From contig NZ_CP071139.1 of the NCBI RefSeq assembly GCF_017639205.1, forward strand, positions 5,269,501 through 5,333,500: DNA of 64,000 bases. The letters are read 5' to 3'. Below are positions 32,335-40,952 of this stretch, piece after piece. The position numbers and the translations under genes are program-made. The stretch is from Streptomyces nojiriensis (lineage in GTDB: Bacteria > Actinomycetota > Actinomycetes > Streptomycetales > Streptomycetaceae). How positions within the stretch are numbered: position 1 is the stretch's first letter; the number at the start of each line of letters is the position of its first letter. The notes under the pieces are model-generated. The model was not told the DNA's origin. It saw nothing but the letters and a program-made list of their open reading frames with translations, and made no database searches.

Positions 32335-32376
32335 GGAGCCCTGCCGGATCTGCTCGCGCAGAGGGGACAGGGCTCC
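32335..32376 (-). terminator. terminator of the cold-shock gene
   Basis: Arms GGAGCCCTG (32335-32343) and CAGGGCTCC (32368-32376) enclose a second short pair (TCTGC/GCAGA). It lies 45 bases past the cold-shock stop on the minus strand. Confidence 0.6.
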
Positions 32377-32421
32377 TTGGGTACTGCTTTTCCAACCCGC
32401 GATTTAGGTTGGCCCAGGCGA

Positions 32422-32625
32422 CTAAGCCGGGGTGACGTTCTCCGCCTGCGGGCCCTTCGGACCCTGCGTGACGTCGAAGTTCACCGTCTGGTTCTCCTCG
32501 AGGGAGCGGAAGCCAGAGGCGTTGATCGCGGAGTAGTGGACGAAGACATCCGGGCCGCCGCCGTCCTGGGCGATGAAGCCGAAGCCCTTTTCAGCGTTGA
32601 ACCACTTCACGGTTCCGGTAGCCAT
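32422..32625 (-). CDS. cold-shock protein, CspA family
   Basis: A 67-residue single-stranded nucleic acid binding protein. The RNP1 motif KGFGFI and RNP2 motif VFVHYSAI are intact within MATGTVKWFNAEKGFGFIAQ, and it ends with GPQAENV as in Streptomyces ScoF-type proteins. AGGAGGG stands four bases before ATG 32625. The upstream transcript likely contains a stable hairpin (32693-32718), consistent with post-transcriptional control in the family. Confidence 0.95.
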   Translation of the reverse strand: MATGTVKWFNAEKGFGFIAQDGGGPDVFVHYSAINASGFRSLEENQTVNFDVTQGPKGPQAENVTPA

Positions 32626-32692
32626 GAGCCCTCCTATGGGCCAAAGGGTCGCCCTGCTCCAGAACCTGCTAAGAAGTCTGAAAACTACAAAA

Positions 32693-32718
32693 GCCTGCGG
32701 GTCACATTCTCCGCAGGC
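32693..32718 (-). promoter_or_regulatory. hairpin in the cold-shock gene leader
   Basis: Perfect 8-bp arms GCCTGCGG and CCGCAGGC with a ten-base AT-richer loop, about 70 bases upstream of the start codon. This is a possible temperature-sensitive 5' UTR element. Confidence 0.5.
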
Positions 32719-32862
32719 CTCGTACTGCAAGGGAAACCAAACTGCAACTTGCGTCGAGCCTAGCACGCACCCTGCGGCCGAGACCAGAGGGAAAGATCAC
32801 GTCACCCGGACGTTTGAGACCCGCCGCAAGGCTGACGCGGACCCGGCCGCTAGTCTCGCGAT

Positions 32863-33726
32863 GTGGACGTCTATCGCAGCCGGCCCCGCGTCGGCCACAT
32901 TCAGTTCCTGAACTGCCTGCCCCTCTACTGGGGGCTGGCCAGAACCGGCACTCTGCTGGACCTGGAGCTGACCAAGGACTCCCCCGAGAAACTCAGTGAG
33001 CGCCTCGTCCAGGGGGACCTGGACATCGCCCCGATCACCCTCGTGGAGTTCCTCCGCAACGCCGACCAGCTCGTCGCCTTCCCCGACATCGCCGTCGGCT
33101 GCGACGGTCCGGTCATGTCCTGCGTGATCGTCTCGCAGGTCCCCCTGGAGCAGCTCGACGGAGCCCGCGTCGCACTCGGCTCCACCTCCCGTACGTCCGT
33201 GCGCCTCGCCCAGCTGCTGCTTTCCGAGCAGTACGGCGTACGGCCCGACTACTACACCTGCCCGCCCGACCTGAGCGTGATGATGCAGGAAGCGGACGCG
33301 GCCGTACTGATCGGGGACGCTGCGCTCCGGGCCTCCCTGCACGACGCGCCCCGGCTCGGGCTGACCGTCCACGACCTGGGGCACATGTGGAAGGAGTGGA
33401 CCGGGCTGCCGTTCGTCTTCGCCGTCTGGGCCGCCCGCAAGGACTACCTCGCCCGCGAGCCCGCCGTCGTACGGGAGGTCCACGAGGCCTTCCTCTCCTC
33501 CCGGGACGTTTCCCTGGAGGAGGTCACCAAGGTGGCCGAGCAGGCGGCCCGCTGGGAGGCCTTCGACGCGGAGCTGCTGGAGCGGTACTTCACGACGCTC
33601 GACTTCCGCTTCGGTCCCGAGCAGTTGGCCGGTGTACGTGAATTCGCACGCCGTACGGGATCGACGACCGGGTATCCCGCGGATGTCGACGTGGAGCTGC
33701 TGAGCACGGTGGTCCAGGAGTGCTGA
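32863..33726 (+). CDS. mqnA: chorismate dehydratase
   Basis: A 287-residue periplasmic-binding-protein-fold enzyme that dehydrates chorismate to 3-((1-carboxyvinyl)oxy)benzoate, the first step of the futalosine route. Family motifs are VGHIQFLNCLPLYWGL, GDLDIAPITLVEFLRN and VALGSTSRTSVRLAQLLL. There is no signal peptide, so it is cytosolic. GTG 32863 begins seven bases after TAGTCT (32851-32856), consistent with a leaderless transcript. MqnE, which uses its product, is encoded 16 kb upstream. Confidence 0.94.
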   Translation: MDVYRSRPRVGHIQFLNCLPLYWGLARTGTLLDLELTKDSPEKLSERLVQGDLDIAPITLVEFLRNADQLVAFPDIAVGCDGPVMSCVIVSQVPLEQLDGARVALGSTSRTSVRLAQLLLSEQYGVRPDYYTCPPDLSVMMQEADAAVLIGDAALRASLHDAPRLGLTVHDLGHMWKEWTGLPFVFAVWAARKDYLAREPAVVREVHEAFLSSRDVSLEEVTKVAEQAARWEAFDAELLERYFTTLDFRFGPEQLAGVREFARRTGSTTGYPADVDVELLSTVVQEC

Positions 33727-33792
33727 CCGGGTTTACCCGGCGGTAGTCCAAAGGGCGGACGGGCGGATGTGCGGTTTACCGGGAATTCCCGC

Positions 33793-33833
33793 CCTTTCTG
33801 CATTTCCGGCCCGGGGGCGGAAATGCAGAAAGG
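33793..33833. repeat. 16-bp perfect inverted repeat between mqnA and the kinase gene
   Basis: Arms CCTTTCTGCATTTCCG (33793-33808) and its exact complement (33818-33833) flank a nine-base C/G loop. The arms are unusually AT-rich for this genome. It could be the mqnA terminator or a regulator site. Confidence 0.7.
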
Positions 33834-33932
33834 ATGACCGCGCCCGGTCCCCGGCCCGTCCCGGCACCGCCTAGGCTGCTGCTCGGCCGGGCGGCACAAG
33901 GCGCCCGGGATCAAGGGGAATTGGGGGACGCG

Positions 33933-35789
33933 ATGCAGCCGCTCGAAGCCGGTGAGCCGCGGACCATCGGCGCCTACCGGCTGCTCGGCCGGCTCGGCGC
34001 GGGTGGCATGGGCCGGGTCTACCTCGGGCGCAGCGCGGGCGGCCGGACCGTCGCCGTCAAGATCGTGCACCCGCATTTCGCCACCGACGAGGAGTTCCGG
34101 GCCCGGTTCCGCCGCGAGGTGGAGGCGGCCCGGCGGGTCGGCGGCGAGTGGACCGCGCCGGTCCTGGACGCGGACCCCGAGGCCCCGGTGCCGTGGGTGG
34201 CCACCGGGTACGTGGCCGGGCCCTCCCTGGACCGCGCGCTGGCCGCGCACGGCCCGCTGCCCGAGGCCTCCGTACGGGCCGTCGGCGCGGGCCTGGCCCG
34301 CGCCCTGGTGGCCGTGCACGGCCTGGGCCTCGTCCACCGGGACGTGAAGCCGTCGAACGTGATGATCACCCTCGACGGGCCGCGGCTGATCGACTTCGGC
34401 ATCGCGCGGGCCACGGACGGCACCGCCTCGCTGACCTCCACCGGGGTATCCGTCGGCTCGCCCGGCTACATGTCGCCCGAGCAGATCCTCGGCAAGGGGA
34501 TCACCGGGGCGGCCGACGTGTTCTCGCTCGGCGCGGTCATGGCCTTCGCGGCGACCGGCCGGCCGCCGTTCACCGGGGACAACTCGGCCACCCTCCTCTA
34601 CAAGGTGGTCCACGAGCCGCCCGAGCTGGGCGCGCTGCCCGCCGGGGAACTGCGCGACCTGATCGAGGCCTGCCTGGCCAAGACGGCGACCGACCGGCCG
34701 GCCCCCGAGGCGGTCGCGGCGGCCCTCGGCGGGGCGCTGGGCGCGCCCGGCTGGCTGCCCGGGCCGCTGGTCGAGGAGGCCAGCCGGGCCGCCGTGGCCC
34801 TGCTGGACCTGGACGCCGATGCCTCCGAGGGCGGTGCGGGAGGCGGGCCTGCCCCGGCCGGAGCCGGGGTCGCGGCGGCACCGGAGGCCGCGTCGGGCCC
34901 GGTCCCCTTCACCGCCGGGTACTACACCCCCGCCGGCGCAGGCTTCGGGGCGCCGGACCCTTCGTACGGTGGCGGCGTCGGCCCGTATGCCCCGCCCGGC
35001 TCGCCCGGCGCTCAGCCCGGGACGGCCGGCCCGTACGGGAGCGCGCCCACCGGCGGCTCCGGCCTGGCGGCGGGTCCGTACGGGAGCGCGCCCACCGGCG
35101 GCTCCGGCCCGACGGCCGGTCCGTACGGCTTGCCGACCGAGACCGCCGGTGGCGGGCTGCCCGGGCAGCGGACCCCCTCCGGCGGGCGGCAGGTCACCGT
35201 CAGGGCGGCCGGGCGGCGGTTCAGCTGCACCCTGGTCCTGGCCGCGGCGGCCGCGTTGGCGGTGCTGTCCGGCGGGCTGTACTGGCTGGACGTGCTGCCC
35301 GGCCAGGGCGGCAGGGAGCGGGACCTGGCCGACGCCGGAGCGCACCCCTCCACCTCGGCGTCCGCGCCGGCCCCGGCGGCCACGGGCCCCTCGGCCCCGA
35401 CGGGGAGCGCCGCACCCAAGGGGACCCGCACCGATGTCCCCAAGGAGCTCATCGGCACGTGGAAGGGCACGGTCACCACCGCCCACACGCGCCTGGCCAC
35501 CGAGTTCGAGATCACCATCAAGGCCGGCAAGGTCGGTGACGCCGTCGGCCGCGACAAGTCGGTCATCCCCATCCTCGGCACCGATTGCAGCGGTGACTGG
35601 AGGCTCGCCGCGGCGACCGACCGCTCCCTCGTCCTGGACACCTCCGCCGGCCCCAACCCGGCGCCCGGCATGTGCTCCAACGGCTCCGCCGACGAGCGTT
35701 TCACGCTCAACGAGAACGGGACGCTCCACTACAAGTCGGGCGACGCCGCGGCCGGAAACCCCGAAGGCGACCTCACGCGCAGCCCCTGA
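33933..35789 (+). CDS. membrane serine/threonine protein kinase
   Basis: A 618-residue Hanks-type kinase. The kinase domain covers about 14-270: glycine loop GRLGAGGMGRVY, catalytic Lys43, HRDVKPSN (H135, D137), DFG (D154) and SPGYMSPEQ. A Gly/Pro/Tyr linker with two copies of PYGSAPTGGSG follows. One membrane segment (TLVLAAAAALAVLSGGLYWLDVL, about 435) leads to an extracellular domain of about 160 residues with two cysteines (TDCSG, GMCSNG). ATG 33933 has GGGGGAC upstream. It lies between mqnA and mqnC; a link to quinone metabolism is possible but unproven. Confidence 0.92.
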   Translation: MQPLEAGEPRTIGAYRLLGRLGAGGMGRVYLGRSAGGRTVAVKIVHPHFATDEEFRARFRREVEAARRVGGEWTAPVLDADPEAPVPWVATGYVAGPSLDRALAAHGPLPEASVRAVGAGLARALVAVHGLGLVHRDVKPSNVMITLDGPRLIDFGIARATDGTASLTSTGVSVGSPGYMSPEQILGKGITGAADVFSLGAVMAFAATGRPPFTGDNSATLLYKVVHEPPELGALPAGELRDLIEACLAKTATDRPAPEAVAAALGGALGAPGWLPGPLVEEASRAAVALLDLDADASEGGAGGGPAPAGAGVAAAPEAASGPVPFTAGYYTPAGAGFGAPDPSYGGGVGPYAPPGSPGAQPGTAGPYGSAPTGGSGLAAGPYGSAPTGGSGPTAGPYGLPTETAGGGLPGQRTPSGGRQVTVRAAGRRFSCTLVLAAAAALAVLSGGLYWLDVLPGQGGRERDLADAGAHPSTSASAPAPAATGPSAPTGSAAPKGTRTDVPKELIGTWKGTVTTAHTRLATEFEITIKAGKVGDAVGRDKSVIPILGTDCSGDWRLAAATDRSLVLDTSAGPNPAPGMCSNGSADERFTLNENGTLHYKSGDAAAGNPEGDLTRSP

Positions 35790-35867
35790 ATTCCGTCGCC
35801 GGACCCTGGCGTAGGCTGGATCGGTCCGGACCTTGACACAGACACACCGCCGAAAGGTGACTCACCG

Positions 35868-37067
35868 GTGACCGACCAGGCCGTTCTCCAGTCTGTCCTC
35901 GACCGCGCCGCCGCGGGGGGCCGGATCACCAAGGAAGAGGCGCTCGACCTCTACCGCCATGCGCCGCTGCACGCGCTGGGCCAGGCGGCCGACGCCGTGC
36001 GCCGCCGCCGCTACGCCGGTACCGAGCACATCGCGACGTACATCATCGAGCGCAACATCAACTACACCAACGTGTGCGTCACGGCGTGCAAGTTCTGCGC
36101 CTTCTACGCGGCCCCCAAGGACGCCAAGAAGGGCTGGTCCCGCGACCTCGACGACATCCTGCGCCGCTGCGCGGAGACCGTCGAGCTCGGCGGCACCCAG
36201 ATCATGTTCCAGGGCGGGCACCACCCGGACTACGGCGTCGAGTACTACGAGCACCACTTCTCGGCCATCAAGAAGGACTTCCCGCAGCTGGTCATCCACT
36301 CCCTCGGCGCGTCCGAGGTCGAGCACATGGCCCGCATCTCGGGCGTCTCGGCGGAAGAGGCCATCCAGCGCATCCACGCGGCCGGCCTCGACTCCTTCGC
36401 GGGCGCCGGCGCCGAGCTGCTGCCGGAGCGGCCGCGCACGGCGATCGCGCCGCTCAAGGAGTCCGGCGAGCGCTGGCTGGAGATCATGGAGATCGCCCAC
36501 AAGCTGGGCGTGGAGTCCACCTCCACCATGCTGATGGGCACCGGCGAGACCAACGCCGAGCGCATCGAGCACATCGCGATGATCCGCGACACGCAGGACC
36601 GTACGGGCGGCTTCCGCGCCTTCATCCCGTACACCTACCAGCCCGAGAACAACCGCCTCAAGGGCCGCACCCAGGCGACGATCTTCGAGTACCTGCGCAT
36701 GATCGCGATCGCGCGCCTCTTCCTCGACAACATCGCCCACATCCAGGGCTCCTGGCTGACCGTCGGCAAGGAGGCGGGCCAGCTCTCGCTGCACTACGGC
36801 GCCGACGACCTCGGGTCGATCATGCTGGAGGAGAACGTCGTCTCCTCGGCCGGTGCCAAGCACCGCTCCAACCGCCAGGAGATCATCGACCTGATCCGCA
36901 AGGCGGGCCGCACCCCGGCGCAGCGCGCGACGACCTACGAGCACCTGCTCGTGCACGACGACCCGGCGAACGACCCGGTCGACGAGCGCGTGGTCTCGCA
37001 CATCTCCTCCACCGCCATCGAAGGCGGAACGGCGCACCCCGAGCTGAAGCTCATCTCCACGAACTGA
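35868..37067 (+). CDS. mqnC: cyclic dehypoxanthine futalosine synthase (radical SAM)
   Basis: A 399-residue radical-SAM enzyme that cyclises dehypoxanthine futalosine. The cluster-binding cysteines are C70, C74 and C77 (CVTACKFCAFY). Further motifs are GGTQIMFQGGHHPDYG, AGAGAELL and QPENNRLKGRTQATIFEYLRM. Length is typical. The GTG at 35868 follows GAAAGGTGA. An amidohydrolase-like gene starts 16 bases after it and is probably cotranscribed. Confidence 0.95.
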   Translation: MTDQAVLQSVLDRAAAGGRITKEEALDLYRHAPLHALGQAADAVRRRRYAGTEHIATYIIERNINYTNVCVTACKFCAFYAAPKDAKKGWSRDLDDILRRCAETVELGGTQIMFQGGHHPDYGVEYYEHHFSAIKKDFPQLVIHSLGASEVEHMARISGVSAEEAIQRIHAAGLDSFAGAGAELLPERPRTAIAPLKESGERWLEIMEIAHKLGVESTSTMLMGTGETNAERIEHIAMIRDTQDRTGGFRAFIPYTYQPENNRLKGRTQATIFEYLRMIAIARLFLDNIAHIQGSWLTVGKEAGQLSLHYGADDLGSIMLEENVVSSAGAKHRSNRQEIIDLIRKAGRTPAQRATTYEHLLVHDDPANDPVDERVVSHISSTAIEGGTAHPELKLISTN

Positions 37068-37083
37068 CGACGCCCGCCGACCG

Positions 37084-37728
37084 ATGCTGACGCTGCACAC
37101 CGCCGAACTCCTGCTCCCCGGGCCGGGATCCGCGCCGCTGCCGGGCGGTGCGGTCCTCGTCGACGGCGACCGGATCGCCCGCGTGGGGCCGTACGAGGAG
37201 GTCGCCGCGGCCCACCCGCACGCCCGGACCCGTCGCTGGCCCGGGGTGATCACCCCGGGGCTGGTGGTGCGCGGGGCGGACGAGCTGCTGGAGCGCACGT
37301 ACTACCCGGACGACCCGTACGAGGTCACCGAGCTCGGCGCCGACCCGATCCGGGGGGCGGCCGCGCTGGAGGCGCTGAAGATGACCGAGCCGCGGTGGGG
37401 CCACAGCGCCCGGCGCGGTACGCAGCGGCTGCTGGCCCGCGGCGTGGTGGCGGTCTGCGGCCGCTTCACGATCCCGGCGGTGCGCACGGCGGTGTCCCGG
37501 TCCGGGCTCACGATCCTGCCGCCCGCCGCCTACGAGGGGCCGCCCGCACTGGATCCCTTCGCCGGGCGGGGCGCCGCGGCGGAGGCCTTCCACGGGATCC
37601 TGGAGGCGGGGGTCCCGGCGCGCTTCGCGGTCTTCGCGGTGGCGGACGGGGCCGAGTTGCTGGAGCGGGGTGCGACCACGTGCGTGGCCACGGTCATCAG
37701 CGGGCGGCTGCTCCACCGCCGCCGCTGA
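37084..37728 (+). CDS. degenerate amidohydrolase-like (imidazolonepropionase-like) protein
   Basis: A 214-residue protein with the small beta-sandwich of amidohydrolases: a strand-rich N-terminus ending GGAVLVDGDRIARVGP, and a C-terminal strand CVATVISGRLLHRR. Where active enzymes have PGLVNXHXH it reads TPGLVVRGADELLERTYY, so the metal-binding HXH is lost. The barrel is reduced to about 130 residues. Catalysis is unlikely in the classical way. It follows mqnC by 16 bases. Some organisms use an amidohydrolase as aminofutalosine deaminase, but this protein lacks the needed ligands. Confidence 0.7.
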   Translation: MLTLHTAELLLPGPGSAPLPGGAVLVDGDRIARVGPYEEVAAAHPHARTRRWPGVITPGLVVRGADELLERTYYPDDPYEVTELGADPIRGAAALEALKMTEPRWGHSARRGTQRLLARGVVAVCGRFTIPAVRTAVSRSGLTILPPAAYEGPPALDPFAGRGAAAEAFHGILEAGVPARFAVFAVADGAELLERGATTCVATVISGRLLHRRR

Positions 37729-38101
37729 GCCCGCTCTCCCCGCCGCGGGCGGTGTCCTCGGCGCGCCGGGTGTCCTCCCGGGCGAGGGCGGCCAGCAGGC
37801 AGGCCTGCAGGCGGCTGATGCCGCCCAGCTTCGCCCGTATGTTGACCACGTGGAACTTGACCGTGCTGACGGAGAGTTGAAGCTCGACGGCGAGTTCCCG
37901 GTTGGAGGCGCCGGTGGCCAGGCACAGGAACACCGCCGATTCCTGCTCGGTCAGCTGGGCTTCGGCGGGCCGGTCCCCGTCCGGTGCGGTGCCGTCCGGC
38001 ACGGCGGCCCCCGGCACGTCCTCGTGCGGCGCCTGTTCCTCCGCGCCCGGCTCCTCGTACGAGGGGAACCACGCCGGGACGCTGAAGCTGACGACGCGCA
38101 C
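37697..38101 (-). CDS. LuxR-type helix-turn-helix regulator
   Basis: A 134-residue protein with a GerE/LuxR DNA-binding domain at about 48-112: LTEQESAVFLCLATGASNRELAVELQLSVSTVKFHVVNI. It lacks the receiver or autoinducer domain. The N-terminal 45 residues are Pro/Glu/Asp-rich, and the C-terminus is Gly/Ala-rich. GTG 38101 has AGGAG five to six bases upstream. Its 3' end overlaps the convergent amidohydrolase-like gene by 32 bases. Targets are unknown. Confidence 0.82.
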   Translation of the reverse strand: MRVVSFSVPAWFPSYEEPGAEEQAPHEDVPGAAVPDGTAPDGDRPAEAQLTEQESAVFLCLATGASNRELAVELQLSVSTVKFHVVNIRAKLGGISRLQACLLAALAREDTRRAEDTARGGESGLSGGGGAAAR

Positions 38102-38147
38102 GTTTTCTCCTAGCCCCCGGGCGCCCGTCCTGTGGCCGCCTCTCCCC

Positions 38148-39050
38148 CTATGGGACGGACGGACCGGACAGGTAGGTTCCCTTCGCGTCGTACGGCCAGG
38201 CGTTGGACTTGCAGCCGAGGAGCCCCTTGATCTGCTGCATCATCGCCGGAGCGGGCTTTCCGGGGGCGGGGCAGGTCTCGTGCCCGCGGCCGAGCTCGTG
38301 CCCGACCTCGTGGTTGACGATCAGGGCCCGGTACTCCTCGGGCGAGCCGTCGAACTGCGGCGAACCCTCCTGCCAGCGCTTGAGGTTGACCACGACGGTG
38401 TGCCCCGTGCTGCAGTTGGTCTCGCCGATGAGCTCGGGCGTGACCACCTCGCACAGGCGGTCGGTGGTCTTGGGCGTGGCGATCTTGATGGTGAAATCGA
38501 CCGGCTGGCCCGCCCCGACGAGCTGGAAGCCGTACTTCGGGTCCTGGGTCCAGCCGCGCCGGTCCCCGAGGATCGCCTCGACCGAGCGGGCGGCCGACTC
38601 CGGGTCGACCCCGCTGCCGTCCTCGACCTCGATCCGCCAGCGGCGCGCGGGTCCCTTGCCCTGCGCCTTGCCGGCGGTGGTGGAGGCCTTGAAGGCGCCC
38701 GGCTGGGCGGGCGTCGCGGCGTCGGGCGACGGCGTGGGCGAGGCCGGGGGAGGCGCCGCCGGTGAGGCGGACGGCTGCGGGGAGGGGGACTCCTGGCCGC
38801 CCTGCGGGAGCGCGTTCGCGGAACCGTCGGCGGATTCCCCGGCCGTCGGGTCCGGCTTGGCCGCGGCCCGGCCCGCGGCGGCCTTCGCGTCGTCGTCCTG
38901 GGGCAGCAGCGTGTACGCCGTCGCCGAGACCACGGCCAGTGCCGCCGAGCCGAGGAGGATGGTGCGCCGCAGCCGCTTGCGCCGCTCCGCCCGGCGCTGG
39001 GCGCGCGGGCTGGTGCGGCTTGAGCGACCGGTGGAATGGCCTGGCGGCAT
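38148..39050 (-). CDS. DUF3152 membrane-anchored zinc metalloprotease-like protein
   Basis: A 300-residue protein. A basic N-terminus (RRAERRKRLRR) and one membrane segment (TILLGSAALAVVSATAYTLL) are followed by a long Pro/Ser/Ala linker. The extracellular DUF3152 domain (about 140-300) contains NHEVGHELGRGH, a zincin-type HEXGHXXGXXH, followed by Cys pairs and a C-terminal WPYDAKGTYL. ATG 39050 has AGGAAG nine bases upstream; GTG 39104 is an alternative. Protease activity is likely from the motif but not proven for this family as far as I know. Confidence 0.83.
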   Translation of the reverse strand: MPPGHSTGRSSRTSPRAQRRAERRKRLRRTILLGSAALAVVSATAYTLLPQDDDAKAAAGRAAAKPDPTAGESADGSANALPQGGQESPSPQPSASPAAPPPASPTPSPDAATPAQPGAFKASTTAGKAQGKGPARRWRIEVEDGSGVDPESAARSVEAILGDRRGWTQDPKYGFQLVGAGQPVDFTIKIATPKTTDRLCEVVTPELIGETNCSTGHTVVVNLKRWQEGSPQFDGSPEEYRALIVNHEVGHELGRGHETCPAPGKPAPAMMQQIKGLLGCKSNAWPYDAKGTYLSGPSVP

Positions 39051-39170
39051 CGTGAAGCTTCCTGTTCGCGGCGGCCGCTGCCGGACCGGCCACGATTCGG
39101 TCACCGATCCGGTGGGTGACCCTCACCGGGCCGCACCCTGTCAGTCAACGTGTCCGCCGGGGCGCGGCGT

Positions 39171-39190
39171 AACTGTCCTTCGGAACAGTT
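39171..39190. promoter_or_regulatory. inverted repeat in the DUF3152/menG intergenic region
   Basis: AACTGT (39171-39176) and ACAGTT (39185-39190), separated by eight bases, lie between the divergent DUF3152 and menG starts. This is a candidate operator with weak support. Confidence 0.3.
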
Positions 39191-39324
39191 TCCGACACCC
39201 GTCCGATGGGAAGGGGGGCCGGGGGTGCCGGGGTGGCGGAGCCCCCGCGGCTCGCGGGGGGCGGGGCCTGAGAGGATGGGTGCGTACCCGCCGATCCGCA
39301 TCGCACACCGAGGGGCGAACGCCA

Positions 39325-40017
39325 GTGACAAGGGCTTCCCTGGACAAGCAGCCGCACGAAGTCGCCTCCATGTTCGACGGCATCGCGGCGAAATACGACC
39401 TCACCAACGACGTCATCTCGCTGGGCCAGGCCCGGCTGTGGCGCAAGGAGGTCGCCAAGGCGGTCGGCGCGCGCCCCGGGCACGTGGTCCTCGACCTGGC
39501 CGCCGGAACCGCCACCTCCTCGCTGCCCTTCGCCGCCACCGGCGCGTACGTCGTCCCCTGCGACTTCTCCCTGGGCATGCTCATGGAGGGCAAGAAGAAG
39601 CACTCCTGGCTGCCGCTGACCGCCGGTGACGCGACGAAGCTGCCGTTCAAGGACGACGCCTTCGACACCGTCACGATCTCCTTCGGGCTGCGCAACGTCC
39701 AGGACACCGACGCCGCCCTGCGCGAGCTGTACCGGGTGACCAAGCCCGGCGGGCAGGTCGTCATCTGCGAGTTCTCGCAGCCCACCTGGGCGCCGTTCCG
39801 CACGGTCTACACGGAGTACCTGATGCGGGCGCTGCCGCCGGTGGCCCGCACGGTGGTGTCCGACCCCGACCCGTACGTGTACCTCGCCGAGTCCATCCGC
39901 GAATGGCCCGACCAGCCGGCGCTGGCCGCGCTGCTGCAGAAGGCCGGCTGGTCCAAGGTCGCCTGGCGCAATCTCAGCGGCGGCATCGTCGCGCTCCACC
40001 GGGGCATCAAGGACTGA
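39325..40017 (+). CDS. menG: demethylmenaquinone methyltransferase
   Basis: A 230-residue SAM-dependent UbiE/MenG methyltransferase for the last ring methylation of menaquinone. Motifs: VASMFDGIAAKYDLTND at the N-terminus, the SAM loop VLDLAAGTATSS, TAGDATKLPFKDDAFDTVTISFGLRNV and a conserved LYRVTKPGGQVVICEFSQP. GTG 39325 is chosen, with GAGGGG ten bases before it. The glutaminase gene starts six bases after its stop. Confidence 0.95.
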   Translation: MTRASLDKQPHEVASMFDGIAAKYDLTNDVISLGQARLWRKEVAKAVGARPGHVVLDLAAGTATSSLPFAATGAYVVPCDFSLGMLMEGKKKHSWLPLTAGDATKLPFKDDAFDTVTISFGLRNVQDTDAALRELYRVTKPGGQVVICEFSQPTWAPFRTVYTEYLMRALPPVARTVVSDPDPYVYLAESIREWPDQPALAALLQKAGWSKVAWRNLSGGIVALHRGIKD

Positions 40018-40022
40018 CCGCC

Positions 40023-40952
40023 GTGCCAGACGTCGCGCCCACGGACTACGGGCCCCTGCTGGAGCGGATCGCCGCCGACATCGCCCCGCTGATCGGCAGC
40101 GGCACCCCGGCCGAGTACATCCCGGCGCTGGCCTCCGTGGACCGGCGGCAGTTCGGGATGGCCATCGCCGACCTCGACGGCAACGTCTTCGGGGTGGGCG
40201 ACTGGCGGGTCCCCTTCTCCGCCCAGTCCATCACCAAGGTCTTCGCGCTCGCCCTGGCCCTGGCGGAGGGCGGCGACAGCCTGTGGGAACGGGTCGGCCG
40301 GGAGCCTTCCGGCAACCCGTTCAACTCACTCGTACAGCTGGAGTACGAAAACGGCATTCCTCGCAATCCATTCATCAACGCGGGCGCCCTCGTGGTCACC
40401 GACCGGCTCCAGACCCTGACGGGCGACGCGAGCAGCGAGCTGCTGGAGTTCCTGCGGCAGGAGAGCCAGAACCCGGACATCGGCTTCGACGCCGAGGTCG
40501 CGGCCTCCGAGCAGGAGCACGGCGACCGCAACGCGGCCGTCGCCCACTTCATGGCCTCGTACGGGAACATCGACAACCCGGTGCCCGCGCTGCTGGAGCA
40601 CTACTTCTGGCAGTGCTCCATCGAGATGAGCTGCGCCGACCTGGCCCGCGCCGGGCGCTTCCTGGCCCGGCACGGGCTGCGCGCCGACGGCACGCGGCTG
40701 CTGACGCGCAGCGAGGCCAAGCAGATCAACGCCGTGATGCTGACCTGCGGGACGTACGACGCGGCGGGCGAGTTCGCCTACCGCGTCGGGCTGCCCGGCA
40801 AGAGCGGGGTGGGCGGCGGCATCGTCGCCGTCGTCCCGGGCCAGTGCACCCTCGCCGTGTGGAGCCCGGGCCTGGACGCCCGGGGCAACTCGGTGGCGGG
40901 CGTGGCCGCCCTCGACCGCTTCACGACGCTCACCGGGCTTTCCGTTTTCTGA
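40023..40952 (+). CDS. glsA: glutaminase A
   Basis: A 309-residue serine-dependent beta-lactamase-fold glutaminase that converts glutamine to glutamate and ammonia. The catalytic SXXK is S69-I-T-K72 in PFSAQSITKVFAL. Further motifs are GNPFNSLVQLE, IPRNPFINAGALVV and the C-terminal GKSGVGGGIVAVVPG. It starts six bases after menG and is likely cotranscribed, although no metabolic link is obvious. Confidence 0.94.
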   Translation: MPDVAPTDYGPLLERIAADIAPLIGSGTPAEYIPALASVDRRQFGMAIADLDGNVFGVGDWRVPFSAQSITKVFALALALAEGGDSLWERVGREPSGNPFNSLVQLEYENGIPRNPFINAGALVVTDRLQTLTGDASSELLEFLRQESQNPDIGFDAEVAASEQEHGDRNAAVAHFMASYGNIDNPVPALLEHYFWQCSIEMSCADLARAGRFLARHGLRADGTRLLTRSEAKQINAVMLTCGTYDAAGEFAYRVGLPGKSGVGGGIVAVVPGQCTLAVWSPGLDARGNSVAGVAALDRFTTLTGLSVF

